The translations under genes were made by a program, and so were the position numbers. Shown here piece by piece: positions 38,232 to 47,288 of a stretch of DNA of 64,000 nt. Every line of letters starts with the position of its first letter. The stretch's first letter is position 1. The notes under the pieces were generated by a model. That model did not search any database and had not been told where the DNA came from. It saw only the letters and a program-made list of their open reading frames with translations. Source of the stretch: Burkholderia sp. Bp8992 (GTDB lineage Bacteria > Pseudomonadota > Gammaproteobacteria > Burkholderiales > Burkholderiaceae); assembly GCF_003853705.1 (NCBI RefSeq), contig NZ_QTQI01000029.1, forward strand, positions 1 to 64,000. The letters run 5' to 3'.

Positions 38232-39737
38232 ATGAAACACCCCAGCGAGCGCCCGGCCGGTCCGGCCGGCGGCGCGGATTCCCGCCATGCCGATCCCGAT
38301 GCGATGTTCGCGTCGCACGAAGCCGGTTATGCGAAACAGTTGAAGCCGCGGCACGTGCAGATGATCGCCATGGGCGGCGCGATCGGCACGGGCCTCTTTC
38401 TCGGCGCGGGCGGGCGCCTGCAAAGCGCGGGGCCCGCGCTGGCGCTGGTGTATCTCGTGTGCGGCGTGTTCGCGTTCCTGATCATGCGCGCGCTCGGCGA
38501 ACTCGTGATGCACCGGCCGACCAGCGGCAGCTTCGTGTCGTATGCACGCGAGTTCATGGGCGAGCGCGCATCGTTCGTCGCCGGCTGGATGTACTACCTG
38601 AACTGGGCGACGACCGGCATCGTCGACATTACCGCGGTCGCGATCTACATGAAGTACTGGGCCGTGTTCACCGACGTGCCGCAATGGGTGTTCGCGCTCG
38701 GCGCACTCGGGATCGTGTCGGTCATGAACATGATCGGCGTGAAGGTATTCGGCGAGATGGAGTTCTGGTTCTCGCTCGTCAAGGTCGGCACGCTCGCGGT
38801 GTTCCTCGCGGTCGGCGCCGTGTTTCTCGCGAGCGGCCATCCGGTCGCCGGCCAGATGCCGGGGCTGCATCTCGTTGCGGATCACGGCGGGATCTTTCCG
38901 CACGGTATCCTGCCGGCCGTGCTGATCGTGCAGGGCGTCGTGTTCGCGTACGCGAGCATCGAGCTCGTCGGCGTCGCGGCGGGCGAGACCGCCGATGCGC
39001 GCAAGGTGCTGCCGAAGGCGATCAACAGCGTGATGTGGCGCATCGCGCTGTTCTACGTCGGCTCGGTCGTGCTGTTGACGATGCTGCTGCCGTGGACCGC
39101 GTACAGCTCGCACGAAAGCCCGTTCGTCACGTTCTTCAGCAAGCTCGGCGTGCCGTACGTCGGTACCGTGATGAACGTCGTGGTGCTGACGGCCGCGCTG
39201 TCGAGCCTGAATTCCGGCCTCTATTCGACCGGCCGCGTGCTGCGTTCGCTCGCGATGGGCGGCTCGGCGCCGCGCTTCGTGTCGCGGATGAATGCGCGCG
39301 GCGTGCCGTATGGCGGGATCCTGATCACGGTCGCGATCAATGCGATCGGCGTGCCGCTGAACTACATCGTCCCGGCGCAGGCGTTCGAGATCGTGCTGAA
39401 CATGGCGTCGCTCGGGATCATCACGACGTGGGGCTTCATCGTGATGTGCCAGATCCTGTTCCGCCGCAAGGTCAATCGCGGCGAGCTGAAGGACGTGTCG
39501 TTCCGGATGCCCGGCGCGCCGTTCACGTCGTGGCTCACGCTCGCGTTCCTCGTCGGCGTGCTGGTGCTGATGGCGTTCGACTATCCGGGCGGCACGTGGA
39601 CGATCGCGATGATTCCGGTGGTCGTGCTCGCGCTGGTGGTCGGCTGGAAGCTCGCGAAGCGCGGTGCCGAGCGCGAGCGGGCGGTTGCCGCGCCTGTCTC
39701 CGCGCACGCCGTTGCGGATCCCGCACGCAACGCGTGA
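38232..39737 (+). CDS. ansP: Amino-acid permease, probable L-asparagine transporter (AnsP-like)
   Basis: A 501-residue APC-superfamily permease with about 12 membrane segments. The first segment holds [20 protein letters not shown], the substrate-binding unwound helix of the AAT family. The second has the [20 protein letters not shown] motif. The length and the neighbours (asparaginase, aspA) favour asparagine uptake, but a related amino acid is possible. GGAGAC lies about six bases before the ATG. Confidence 0.82.
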   Translation: MKHPSERPAGPAGGADSRHADPDAMFASHEAGYAKQLKPRHVQMIAMGGAIGTGLFLGAGGRLQSAGPALALVYLVCGVFAFLIMRALGELVMHRPTSGSFVSYAREFMGERASFVAGWMYYLNWATTGIVDITAVAIYMKYWAVFTDVPQWVFALGALGIVSVMNMIGVKVFGEMEFWFSLVKVGTLAVFLAVGAVFLASGHPVAGQMPGLHLVADHGGIFPHGILPAVLIVQGVVFAYASIELVGVAAGETADARKVLPKAINSVMWRIALFYVGSVVLLTMLLPWTAYSSHESPFVTFFSKLGVPYVGTVMNVVVLTAALSSLNSGLYSTGRVLRSLAMGGSAPRFVSRMNARGVPYGGILITVAINAIGVPLNYIVPAQAFEIVLNMASLGIITTWGFIVMCQILFRRKVNRGELKDVSFRMPGAPFTSWLTLAFLVGVLVLMAFDYPGGTWTIAMIPVVVLALVVGWKLAKRGAERERAVAAPVSAHAVADPARNA

Positions 39738-39751
39738 CGGCATGCGCCGGG

Positions 39752-39779
39752 GGCGCCGGTCCGTTCTCGGGCCGGCGCC
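39752..39779. terminator. Convergent terminator hairpin
   Basis: GGCGCCGGTCC pairs with GGGCCGGCGCC (11 bp, one G-T pair) around a 6-base loop, between the ansP-like gene and the facing esterase gene. Confidence 0.55.
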
Positions 39780-39789
39780 TCCGGCGCGG

Positions 39790-40473
39790 TCAGTTCAGCC
39801 CGGTGCGCTCGCCGACCCAGCGGGCGAAATCGCCGGCCATTTCCGCAGTCAGTTCGTGCCCGGCCGCGTACAGCCGCGTATCGTGCGCGACGCCGAGCGC
39901 CGTGAGCTTCGCGTCGGCCGTGTCGGCCCAGGCGACGGGCAGCTTGTCGTCGAAGCGGCCGTGGACGATCAGCGCATGGAGCGGACGAAGCGCATCGCGC
40001 GGCGCGATCAGCGGATCGATTTCCGGCAGGATGCGCCCGCACAGCACGGCGAACGCGCTCACGTCTTCCGGTGACGTGAGGCCGACGCCGGCGCTCATGA
40101 TGCCGCCCTGGCTGAAGCCGGCGATCACGGTCGGCAACGCGGAATCCGCGCCGTCCTGCGCACGGAACGCGCGCAGCAGCGCGATCAGCTGCACGCGGCT
40201 GGCGTCCGCGCGGGCCGCATCGATTTCGGGGCCGTTCGGGCCGAAGCGCACCGGAAACCACGCATGCTGATTGGGCCCGAACGTGAGCGGCCCGCGCAGG
40301 AACGCGATTTCGATGCGCGGATCGATCGCGTCGGCCACGTTCAGCAGGTTGGTTTCGTTGCCGCCGACGCCGTGCAGCAGCAACAGGCGTGCGGCGGGGC
40401 GGCCGGCAGCCGGGCGCAGCCGGTACTGGAGGCCCGAATCGGGATCGGTGGTCAGCGGCAGGACGTCGGTCAT
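39790..40473 (-). CDS. Carboxylesterase/phospholipase-type alpha/beta hydrolase
   Basis: A 227-residue cytoplasmic serine hydrolase of the short esterase (YpfH/acyl-protein thioesterase-like) family. The nucleophile Ser is in VIAGFSQGGIMSAG, the acid in VHGRFDDKLPV and the base in YAAGHELTAEM. The oxyanion region is LLLHGVGGNETNL. Such enzymes hydrolyse short esters. It stands alone, with a small interval upstream before the vapC remnant. Confidence 0.82.
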   Translation of the reverse strand: MTDVLPLTTDPDSGLQYRLRPAAGRPAARLLLLHGVGGNETNLLNVADAIDPRIEIAFLRGPLTFGPNQHAWFPVRFGPNGPEIDAARADASRVQLIALLRAFRAQDGADSALPTVIAGFSQGGIMSAGVGLTSPEDVSAFAVLCGRILPEIDPLIAPRDALRPLHALIVHGRFDDKLPVAWADTADAKLTALGVAHDTRLYAAGHELTAEMAGDFARWVGERTGLN

Positions 40474-40540
40474 CGCGTGGGTCCGGAAAGGGGAACGATG
40501 CGACAGTCTAGAGCGTGCGGACGGGGAGGTGAATCGCCGG

Positions 40541-40921
40541 ATGGCGATTGATTGTTTCCTGGTCGGAATGAATCGGGCTGCGGTTCCTGCCGGGGACAGA
40601 TCGCCGATATCGCGAAGGACGGCGCAGGCCTGCGGACGCCATTACGGCGCATACAAGAGCCAGCGAGCCGCCGCGAACGTGGCGCGCGTCGAGGCACTGC
40701 AGTTCGAGGTCGTCACGTTCGATGTCGAGGATGCGCAGCATGCCGGCGAAATCCGTGCGTATCTGACTGCCGCTGGTACGCCGATAGGCCCTTACGACGC
40801 GTTGATTGCAGGGCAGGCACGTGCCCGGCAGCTGGTGCTTGTCACGCACAATGTCCGTGAGTTCGAACGTGTCCCGCGGCTGCAAGTCGAAGACTGGCTC
40901 GTCGAGCCGAACGAAGGCTGA
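40541..40921 (+). pseudogene. vapC-type PIN-domain toxin remnant
   Basis: The last 85 codons or so read as the C-terminal two-thirds of a VapC ribonuclease: YGAYKSQRAAANVARVEALQ, then PIGPYDALIAGQARA and LVTHNVREFERVPRL with late acidic residues. The N-terminal part, which should give the first catalytic Asp (LLDTN-type), is unrecognisable, and the segment from ATG to YGAYKS is about 20 residues too short, pointing to deletion and frame loss. No vapB antitoxin is visible upstream. Confidence 0.6.
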
Positions 40922-41323
40922 ACGGCCGATCATGCCGGTTCGACCTTGACGAACCCGCAGGGTGTACGCCGCACCAATTATAAAAATGATGCCAAAACAA
41001 ACGGGCTCGCCGATAATGCGCAAACGTTTTACCGGCATTGAATAAAACCGGTTTTGCGGATCATGAATAAACCAATGAATATCCGCTGTTTCGCCGATCC
41101 TGCAATCTCCGCAGCCGCGCCAGCCCTGGAAGCCAGGAGTTAACGGCCAATCCGCGAAAAACTTTAGAGTTTTTCCACCGCAATTATTCATTTCATTTTT
41201 GTCAATGACCGATTGATTTTCGGTCATCGGACAGTCATACACCATCCCCGATAATTCGGCGCTCACATTCTTTCAATAGACCAAAGGGCGATCGAAGCCG
41301 GATCGCTGCGGGGAGCTGTACTC
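40922..41323. other. 402-bp AT-richer leader of the chemosensory-like operon
   Basis: No gene is supported. GC content is clearly below the surroundings. GCCGATAA at 41009-41016 equals the -10 element of flagellar sigma-28 promoters, but the -35 match is poor. A hairpin-like repeat lies at 41205-41227. Another GATAATTC-like patch is at 41250-41257. Confidence 0.45.
41205..41227. promoter_or_regulatory. Inverted repeat upstream of the chemosensory-like operon
   Basis: ATGACCGA-N7-TCGGTCAT is a perfect 8-bp inverted repeat 97 bases before the kinase gene. It may be an operator or an mRNA hairpin. Confidence 0.4.
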
Positions 41324-43711
41324 ATGACCATCCGTCATCGCATTACGCTGCTAGTCGTCCTGACGTTCTTCGCGCTGTCCGCGATCGGCATCTATGCCGT
41401 GTACCAGACACGCAAGAGCGCGTCCGAGGTGCGTCAGGTCACCCAGGGCATCGTGCCGAGCGCGCTCGCGTCGGCCGACCTCGTCGCCGATGTGAAGAAC
41501 ATCCAGATCGCGACGATGACGCTCGTCTATGCGCCCGACGCGAACACCGCCGCGCAGGCGCGCGACGAGCTGAAGGCGAAGCAGGCCGCGCTGCGCGCCG
41601 CACTCGACGTGCAGGCGAAATCGGCGGTCGGCCGCGCGCAGGAAGGCCTCGTCGCGCAGGCGAAGGACAGCGTCGCGAACTATTTCGCGGCGATCGACGA
41701 CACCGTGAAGATGAAGGCGGACGGCAAGGCCGAGATGGCGCAGGCCTACCTGTTCGCGAACGTCGCGCAGTATCGCGACGAACTCGAGAGCATCGTCGAC
41801 ACGCTGCGCGTCGAGAAGAACCGCCAGAAGGACGACGCGATCAGCGCGCTGAACGGGATGCTCGCCACGACGGCGACCGCGATCGCGGGTGTCGCCGGCA
41901 CGGTGATCGTGCTGCTGACCGCCCTCGGCTTCGTGTTGTATCGCCAGATCACGCGCCCGCTGATCGGGATGCAGACGGCGATGAGCGAGATCGCGACGAG
42001 CCAGGATTTCACGCGCCGCGTGCCGGTGGGCCGGATGGACGAAATCGGCCATTCGATCGTCGCGTTCAACGGGATGATCGAGAAGATCCAGGAGAACGCC
42101 GCGCAGCTCAAGCAGAAGACGGCCGACATCCAGGCGATGCTGCAGAACATGCAGCAGGGCATCCTGACCGTCGTCGAGGGCGGTGTCGTGCATGCGGAAT
42201 ATTCGGCGTACCTCGAAACCATCTTCGAGACGAACGACATCGCCGGCCGCGACCTGATGGCGCTCGTGTTCGACGATTCGGCGATCGGCGCCGACGCGCG
42301 TTCGCAGGTCGATGCGGCCGTGCACGCGTGTCTCGGCGAAGACAGCATGAACTTCGAATTCAACGAGCACCTGCTCGTCAACGAAGTCGCGAAGCGGATG
42401 CCGGACGGCCGCGAGAAGTGGCTCGACCTGAGCTGGTCGGCGATCACCGACGAGACCGACACGGTCGTGCGCCTGATGCTGTGCGTGCGCGACGTGACCG
42501 AGATCCGCGAGCTGACCGCGCAGGCCGGCGAGCAGCAGCGCCGCCTCGAGATGATCGGCGAGATCCTGTCGATCAGCCAGGACAAGTTCCACGACTTCGT
42601 GCACAGCGCGAAGGGCTTCCTCAGCGAGAACGAGCGGATGATCCGCCAGCACGAACGCGCCGATCACTCGATCGTCGCGGCGCTGTTCCGCAACATGCAC
42701 ACGATCAAGGGCAATGCACGCACGTACAGCCTGCAGCACCTGACGAACATCGTCCACGAAGCGGAGCAGGCGTACGAATCGCTGCGTCGTGCGGACGGCG
42801 GCCCCGAGTGGAACCGCGACGCGCTGATGGACGACCTGGCGCGCGTGCGCGACGCCGTCGAACACTACGCGACGATCAATGCGGTCACGCTCGGTCGCAG
42901 CGGCGAAGCGGCGCAGGGCGGCGCCGACTTCCTGATGGTCGAACGTGCGCATATCAGCGAAAGCCTGCGCGTGCTCGACGGCGCCGATCCGGCGAACGTG
43001 TCCGACTGGCACGCGGCCCGCGATGCCGTGCGCCGCATGCTGAGCCAGCTCGGCACGCAGGGCATCGGCGATGCGCTCGGCGGCGTGATCGAGTCGCTGC
43101 CGTCGCTCGCGGCCGAACTCGGCAAGCCGGCGCCCGTCGTGCATATCGACAGCCACGGCCATCGCGTGCGCAGCGAGATCGTCGCGACGCTGAAGAACGT
43201 GTTCATGCACCTGCTGCGCAATGCGATCGACCATGGCATCGAATCGTCGGAAGAGCGGCGCGCGGCCGGCAAGGCGGCGTCCGGCACGATCGACATCGCG
43301 GTCGGCGTGGGCGGCGGCGAGCTGTGGTTCGTGCTCGGCGACGACGGCCGCGGCCTGGCGCTCGACCGGATTCGCCGCATCGCGCGCGAGCGCGGCTGGA
43401 TCGAGGCGGGCAACGAAGCGGCGCTGTCCGACGAGGATGTCGCCGAGCTGATTTTCCGGCCGGGCTTCTCGACCGCGCAAGCGGTGACCGAAGTGTCGGG
43501 CCGCGGCGTCGGCATGGACGCGGTGCGCAACTTCCTGAAACGCGACGGCGGCAATATCGCGCTGCGTTTCACCGACGATCGCGCCGGCGCACCGTATCGC
43601 ACGTTCGAGACGATCGTGTCGCTGCCGGCGCGCTTCGCGGCGGACGCTGCCGTCGACGGCGCCGGGCATGAGCAGCGTGCGCGCATCGCGGATATCGGCG
43701 CAGCGGAGTGA
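41324..43711 (+). CDS. Membrane CheA-like histidine kinase (HAMP-PAS-Hpt-HATPase)
   Basis: A 795-residue inner-membrane sensor. TM1 is residues 7-27, an MCP-like four-helix periplasmic sensor domain follows, and TM2 is 183-206. Then HAMP (207-259), a PAS-like domain (270-395), and an Hpt domain with phosphoacceptor His459 (MHTIKGNART). The HATPase has N box LRNAIDHGIE (about 631), G1 DDGRG (673-677), F box FRPGFST and G2 GRGVGMD (726-732). This is the P1-P4 plan of CheA, but there is no CheW-like P5 domain at the C terminus; the protein ends about 40 residues after the ATPase. It should phosphorylate the CheY at 46049. First gene of a five-gene operon. Confidence 0.85.
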   Translation: MTIRHRITLLVVLTFFALSAIGIYAVYQTRKSASEVRQVTQGIVPSALASADLVADVKNIQIATMTLVYAPDANTAAQARDELKAKQAALRAALDVQAKSAVGRAQEGLVAQAKDSVANYFAAIDDTVKMKADGKAEMAQAYLFANVAQYRDELESIVDTLRVEKNRQKDDAISALNGMLATTATAIAGVAGTVIVLLTALGFVLYRQITRPLIGMQTAMSEIATSQDFTRRVPVGRMDEIGHSIVAFNGMIEKIQENAAQLKQKTADIQAMLQNMQQGILTVVEGGVVHAEYSAYLETIFETNDIAGRDLMALVFDDSAIGADARSQVDAAVHACLGEDSMNFEFNEHLLVNEVAKRMPDGREKWLDLSWSAITDETDTVVRLMLCVRDVTEIRELTAQAGEQQRRLEMIGEILSISQDKFHDFVHSAKGFLSENERMIRQHERADHSIVAALFRNMHTIKGNARTYSLQHLTNIVHEAEQAYESLRRADGGPEWNRDALMDDLARVRDAVEHYATINAVTLGRSGEAAQGGADFLMVERAHISESLRVLDGADPANVSDWHAARDAVRRMLSQLGTQGIGDALGGVIESLPSLAAELGKPAPVVHIDSHGHRVRSEIVATLKNVFMHLLRNAIDHGIESSEERRAAGKAASGTIDIAVGVGGGELWFVLGDDGRGLALDRIRRIARERGWIEAGNEAALSDEDVAELIFRPGFSTAQAVTEVSGRGVGMDAVRNFLKRDGGNIALRFTDDRAGAPYRTFETIVSLPARFAADAAVDGAGHEQRARIADIGAAE

Positions 43712-43715
43712 CGAA

Positions 43716-44459
43716 GTGATCGTGCAGGCGTGGATGATTCAGGTGGCCGCCGCGCTGGCGGGCGGTGCGGTCGTCGCGGTGGCGGCGGTCGTGTTTCGCG
43801 TGACGCGCCGGCGGCGCGTCGCGGCGATGGCGCACGACGCGGATACGTTGCGCGGCGCGCTCGCCGCGGCCGACGCACGCGCGAAAGAGGCGGCGTCCGC
43901 GCATGCGGCGGCGGCCGACGCCTGGGCGCAACGCGAGGCGCAGCTCGAGGAGGCGCTGGCGCGCGAGGCGTCCGCGGCCGGCACGCAGCGCGATGCGCTG
44001 CAGGCGCTGTCGGCCGACCGCGCGGCGCTCGCGCAGCATGCGATGAAGATCGCCGACGAAGCGGCGCGCCTGCGCGGCCTCGCCGGCACGTTCGAGCGCT
44101 GGCACGAGCAGATGATCTCGCTGACCACGCAGAACCAGGACATGCGCGTGAAGAACCAGGAGCTGTCGGCGATCGTCGCGCACGTGTCGATCGTGTCGCT
44201 GAACGCGTCGATCGAAGCCGCCCGCGCGGGGTCGGCCGGGCGCGGCTTCTCGATCGTCGCGAGCGAGGTGCGCGGGCTGGCCGCGCGCTCGCAGCAATTG
44301 TCGAATAGCTATCGCGACAGCCTGAACCGCAACGATCTCGTGACGGCCGCCACGTTCCAGGACATCCAGGCCGGCGGCAAGATGATCACGGCCGCGCTCG
44401 CGACCGTCGAGACGCTGGCCGGGCAGCTGCACGCACGCATCGAAGGAGAGGCGGCGTGA
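43716..44459 (+). CDS. Minimal methyl-accepting-chemotaxis-like signalling protein
   Basis: A 247-residue protein with one membrane segment (about residues 7-29), a long alanine-rich coiled coil, and a short MCP hairpin tip (SIVSLNASIEAARAGSAGRG, about 158-177, then FSIVASEVRGLAARSQ). There is no periplasmic domain and the coiled arms are much shorter than in a full receptor. The start is GTG at 43716 with GGAG seven bases before it, four bases after the kinase stop; an ATG at 43668 would overlap that gene. Methylation sites cannot be confirmed. Confidence 0.75.
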   Translation: MIVQAWMIQVAAALAGGAVVAVAAVVFRVTRRRRVAAMAHDADTLRGALAAADARAKEAASAHAAAADAWAQREAQLEEALAREASAAGTQRDALQALSADRAALAQHAMKIADEAARLRGLAGTFERWHEQMISLTTQNQDMRVKNQELSAIVAHVSIVSLNASIEAARAGSAGRGFSIVASEVRGLAARSQQLSNSYRDSLNRNDLVTAATFQDIQAGGKMITAALATVETLAGQLHARIEGEAA

Positions 44460-45037
44460 TCAGCGCGCAGGCGAAGGCCGGCTTCGAGCGGATCTTCTTC
44501 GACGCGGCGCGCACGCGGCTCGCGTCCGGCGGCGCGTGCGACATCCGGCCGTCCGCCGGCCACGAGCATGGCGGGCACGATCGCTCGCATGCGCGGTCGC
44601 GGTCGATGCCGAAGGTGCCCGAGCATGTCGCGGTGCTGACGATCTCGGCGCTGCATTTCCGCCTGCTGCTCGCGCTGCGCTTCAGCGACGACGACGCGAC
44701 GCGCCGCCGTTTCGCCGGCGCGAGTGCCGGCACCAGCAGCCAGCGGCCGCTGCCCGAGGCATTCATGGAAGTCGCGAACCTGTGCTGCGGCGCGATCAAC
44801 CAGGCGCTGACCGTGCCGTTTCCCGATCTCGGGATGTCGACGCCGACCCTGCTGAGCGGCGCGAGCATCGACTACCTGCCGGCGCTCGCACCCGATCACG
44901 TGGCCGCGTACGACCTGACGCTCGACGGCGACGTGCGGGTCGGCGCGACGCTGTGCGTGTGCGCGAACGCGCCGGTCGATTTCCATGTGCCGGAAACGGC
45001 CGCCGTGGATACCGGCGGCGAGCTCGAACTGTTCTGA
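44456..45037 (+). CDS. CheX-like phosphatase-family protein
   Basis: A 193-residue protein starting at a GTG that overlaps the previous stop. The C-terminal 130 residues fit the CheX/CheC fold, with ExxNxxxG at 105-112 (EVANLCCG); the fourth residue upstream is Glu101, where Asp or Ser is usual. A histidine-rich segment (GHEHGGHDRSHARSRS) is near residues 35-50. It ends in GGELELF, a tail shared with the next protein. Likely dephosphorylates CheY; not proven. Confidence 0.65.
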   Translation: MISAQAKAGFERIFFDAARTRLASGGACDIRPSAGHEHGGHDRSHARSRSMPKVPEHVAVLTISALHFRLLLALRFSDDDATRRRFAGASAGTSSQRPLPEAFMEVANLCCGAINQALTVPFPDLGMSTPTLLSGASIDYLPALAPDHVAAYDLTLDGDVRVGATLCVCANAPVDFHVPETAAVDTGGELELF

Positions 45038-45059
45038 CCGACCATCAGGAATCCATGAG

Positions 45060-46019
45060 ATGACCGAAGACCAACCCGTCAGCAAGGTGCTCGTCCTCGA
45101 CGACAGCCGCGCACACGCCGATGCGATCAAGCGCTTCTGCGACGAGCACAACCTGGTCGGCCTGACCGTGCGGCGCAGCCGGCTGCTGAAGGTGCTGCGC
45201 TCGAACATCGACCTCGGCGCGATCCTGCTGGCCGAGGATTACGGCGGCTCGCCGGCCGAGAGCGCGATCATCGCGACGCAGATCGATGCGCTGCGCCCCG
45301 AGCTGCCGATCATCCTGCGCCGCGAATCGCTCGCGTCGCGCGACGGGCTGCCCGATGCGCTCGCGCGCGTCGCGTGCGCGGCCTACGTCGCGGACGACAT
45401 GACGCCGCTCGCGCGTGCGATCGACGAATACCTGTTCGGCCGCGACTATCCGAACGCGCTCGTGCGCGGCATCTCGGAGATCACCGAGGCGCGCATCGAC
45501 AGCCTGTTCCCGGGCATGGCGATCGAGCACGAGACGCCGTGCATCGTCCGCGACCAGATCATCTTCGGCGAAGTGTTCAGCCTGATCGCGCTTGAAAGCG
45601 CGTGGTGCCGCGGCTACATGCTGCTGCAGACGAGCGAGCAGCCGCTGCTCGACATGATCGGCGGCACGCGCGAGGGCGGCCGCGCGCCGGATTTCCGCGA
45701 CGTGAACAGTGTGCTCGGCGAACTGACGAACCTCGTGTGGGGCGCGTTCAAGAACCGCTATCTCGGCGATGCGGAGGCACTGGCGCGCCATCCGGTGCAG
45801 GTGCCGCTCGTCGTCAATCACAAGCAGAAGTTCATCTCGTTCGGCGGCGACTGTCCGCAGCTCTGCTTCAAGTACCGGATGACCGACCCGGCTTCGGGAC
45901 GCTCGGTCCGTCTCGACCAGCGTTTCGTGTTCAGCCTGAGCTGGTCGCCGGAGGATTTCCGCGAATCGGTGCAGGACGTCGGGCCGATGGTCGAATCGGG
46001 CGAACTCGAACTGTTTTGA
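45060..46019 (+). CDS. Degenerate receiver fused to a CheX-like domain
   Basis: A 319-residue protein. Residues 8-128 resemble a receiver (KVLVLDDSRAHADAIKRF) but the Thr and Lys of the switch are missing (IILRRES, YVADDMTP), so it is probably a pseudoreceiver. Residues 135-319 hold a CheX-like domain with the full phosphatase signature SxxxExxNxxxG: Ser217, Glu221, Asn224, Gly228. The C terminus is SGELELF. It lies between the shorter CheX-like gene and cheY. Confidence 0.7.
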   Translation: MTEDQPVSKVLVLDDSRAHADAIKRFCDEHNLVGLTVRRSRLLKVLRSNIDLGAILLAEDYGGSPAESAIIATQIDALRPELPIILRRESLASRDGLPDALARVACAAYVADDMTPLARAIDEYLFGRDYPNALVRGISEITEARIDSLFPGMAIEHETPCIVRDQIIFGEVFSLIALESAWCRGYMLLQTSEQPLLDMIGGTREGGRAPDFRDVNSVLGELTNLVWGAFKNRYLGDAEALARHPVQVPLVVNHKQKFISFGGDCPQLCFKYRMTDPASGRSVRLDQRFVFSLSWSPEDFRESVQDVGPMVESGELELF

Positions 46020-46048
46020 AGTCAGCAACAAGGAAAGGGGAATACGAC

Positions 46049-46414
46049 ATGGCAAAGATTCTGGTGGTCGACGATTCGGGCACGGTGCGCGACGAAGTCG
46101 CGGGCTTCCTGCGCAACAACGGGCTCGACGTCGCGACGGCCGTCGACGGCAAGGACGGGCTCGCGAAGCTCAAGGCGACGCCCGGCGTGCGCCTCGTGAT
46201 CAGCGACGTGAACATGCCGAACATGGACGGCCTGACGATGGTCGAGAAGATCCGCGGCGAACTGGCGAACACGGCGGTCAACGTCGTGATGCTGACGACG
46301 GAAAGCAGCCCGGCGATGAAGGAGCGCGGCAAGGCGGCCGGCGTGAAGGGCTGGATCGTGAAGCCGTTCAAGGGCGACGCGGTGCTCGACGCGCTGAAGA
46401 AGCTCGCGGGCTGA
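46049..46414 (+). CDS. CheY-like single-domain response regulator
   Basis: A 121-residue receiver only. Asp8/Asp9 bind metal, the phosphoacceptor is Asp53 (VISDVNMPNMDG), and the switch residues Thr83 (VVMLTTESS) and Lys105 (WIVKPF) are intact. AGGAAAGGGG precedes the ATG. There is no output domain, so it must act by binding a partner protein. It is the last gene of the operon and the expected substrate of both the kinase at 41324 and the CheX-like phosphatases. Confidence 0.85.
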   Translation: MAKILVVDDSGTVRDEVAGFLRNNGLDVATAVDGKDGLAKLKATPGVRLVISDVNMPNMDGLTMVEKIRGELANTAVNVVMLTTESSPAMKERGKAAGVKGWIVKPFKGDAVLDALKKLAG

Positions 46415-46600
46415 CGCGCAGCGGACCATGGCGGGCCCGTCGATCGCGCGCGTCGCGAGCGGCGGGTGGCGACATGGCGTGGCTGACAGCGCGCGCAATT
46501 TACAGCGCGCGGCGATGTCCGTATCCTGCCCGATGCCGAGGGCGGCGTGCCTGCGTGTCACGCCCGGCATCCACAACAATCAGGAACGGGACACCTCCCC

Positions 46601-46810
46601 ATGAAAATCACAATCGACCGGGCCGCGCTCGCGCGCATTCCGGTGCTGGTCCGGCCGACGGACGGCAAGCGCATTCCGTTCGCGCAATACAAGGTCACGG
46701 GCTGCCACGGCTCGTACGAAGGCGTGACCGAAGAAACGGGCCGCGGCGTGATGTATCGCTGCAAGACACAGTCGAGGATCGACGTGTCGTTCCATCAGTC
46801 GCGTCCCTGA
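46601..46810 (+). CDS. Hypothetical small basic protein
   Basis: A 69-residue protein beginning MKITIDRAALARIPVLVRP, unrecognised. It contains two cysteines (TGCHGSYEG, YRCKTQ) and no membrane segment. The next gene follows directly, so the two are probably co-transcribed. Confidence 0.55.
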   Translation: MKITIDRAALARIPVLVRPTDGKRIPFAQYKVTGCHGSYEGVTEETGRGVMYRCKTQSRIDVSFHQSRP

Positions 46811-46811
46811 C

Positions 46812-47279
46812 ATGAGCGGGAGCGTGCCCGAATCCGGCCGCGCGGCGGCGCGGCGCATGGAGATGCTGTTCGCGAAAGGCATCTTTTTCACCTTGGTCGG
46901 CGCGGGTTTGCTGACCGGCGTCGCGCTGTATGCGCAGTCGACGCGCGAATTCCTGCGGACGTCGGTCGTCGTGCCGGGCCGCGTCGTCAAGCTCAATGCC
47001 GGCCCGCATCACCCTGAGATCGCGTTCACGACGCTCGCGGGCGAGCATGTCGAGTACCCGCAGGGCGGTGCGGTCAGCGAGCCGGACGGCGCGACGGTCG
47101 AGGTCCGCTATGCGCCGGACGCGCCTGAGATGACCGCGCGGCTGAATACGTTCGGTGCGATCTGGGGCGACGTGCTGAGCTTCGGTGTGATGGGCACCTT
47201 TTTCTTCGGCGCGGGCGTCGGGCACCTGTGGATCGGCGTGCGCACGTGGCGCAGCGGGCGCCGGCCGGCCGCGCGCTGA
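46812..47279 (+). CDS. DUF3592 membrane protein
   Basis: A 155-residue protein with two membrane segments (about residues 22-42 and 118-140) and a periplasmic beta domain between them, containing GRVVKL and VEVRYAPDAPEM-type strands typical of DUF3592. One base separates it from the preceding gene. Function unknown. Confidence 0.75.
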   Translation: MSGSVPESGRAAARRMEMLFAKGIFFTLVGAGLLTGVALYAQSTREFLRTSVVVPGRVVKLNAGPHHPEIAFTTLAGEHVEYPQGGAVSEPDGATVEVRYAPDAPEMTARLNTFGAIWGDVLSFGVMGTFFFGAGVGHLWIGVRTWRSGRRPAAR

Positions 47280-47288
47280 CACACCGCG

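Noticed and set aside
41009-41016. Definite sigma-28 promoter
   Set aside because: Only the -10 element matches; the -35 box is absent at the right spacing, so it is reported only as tentative.
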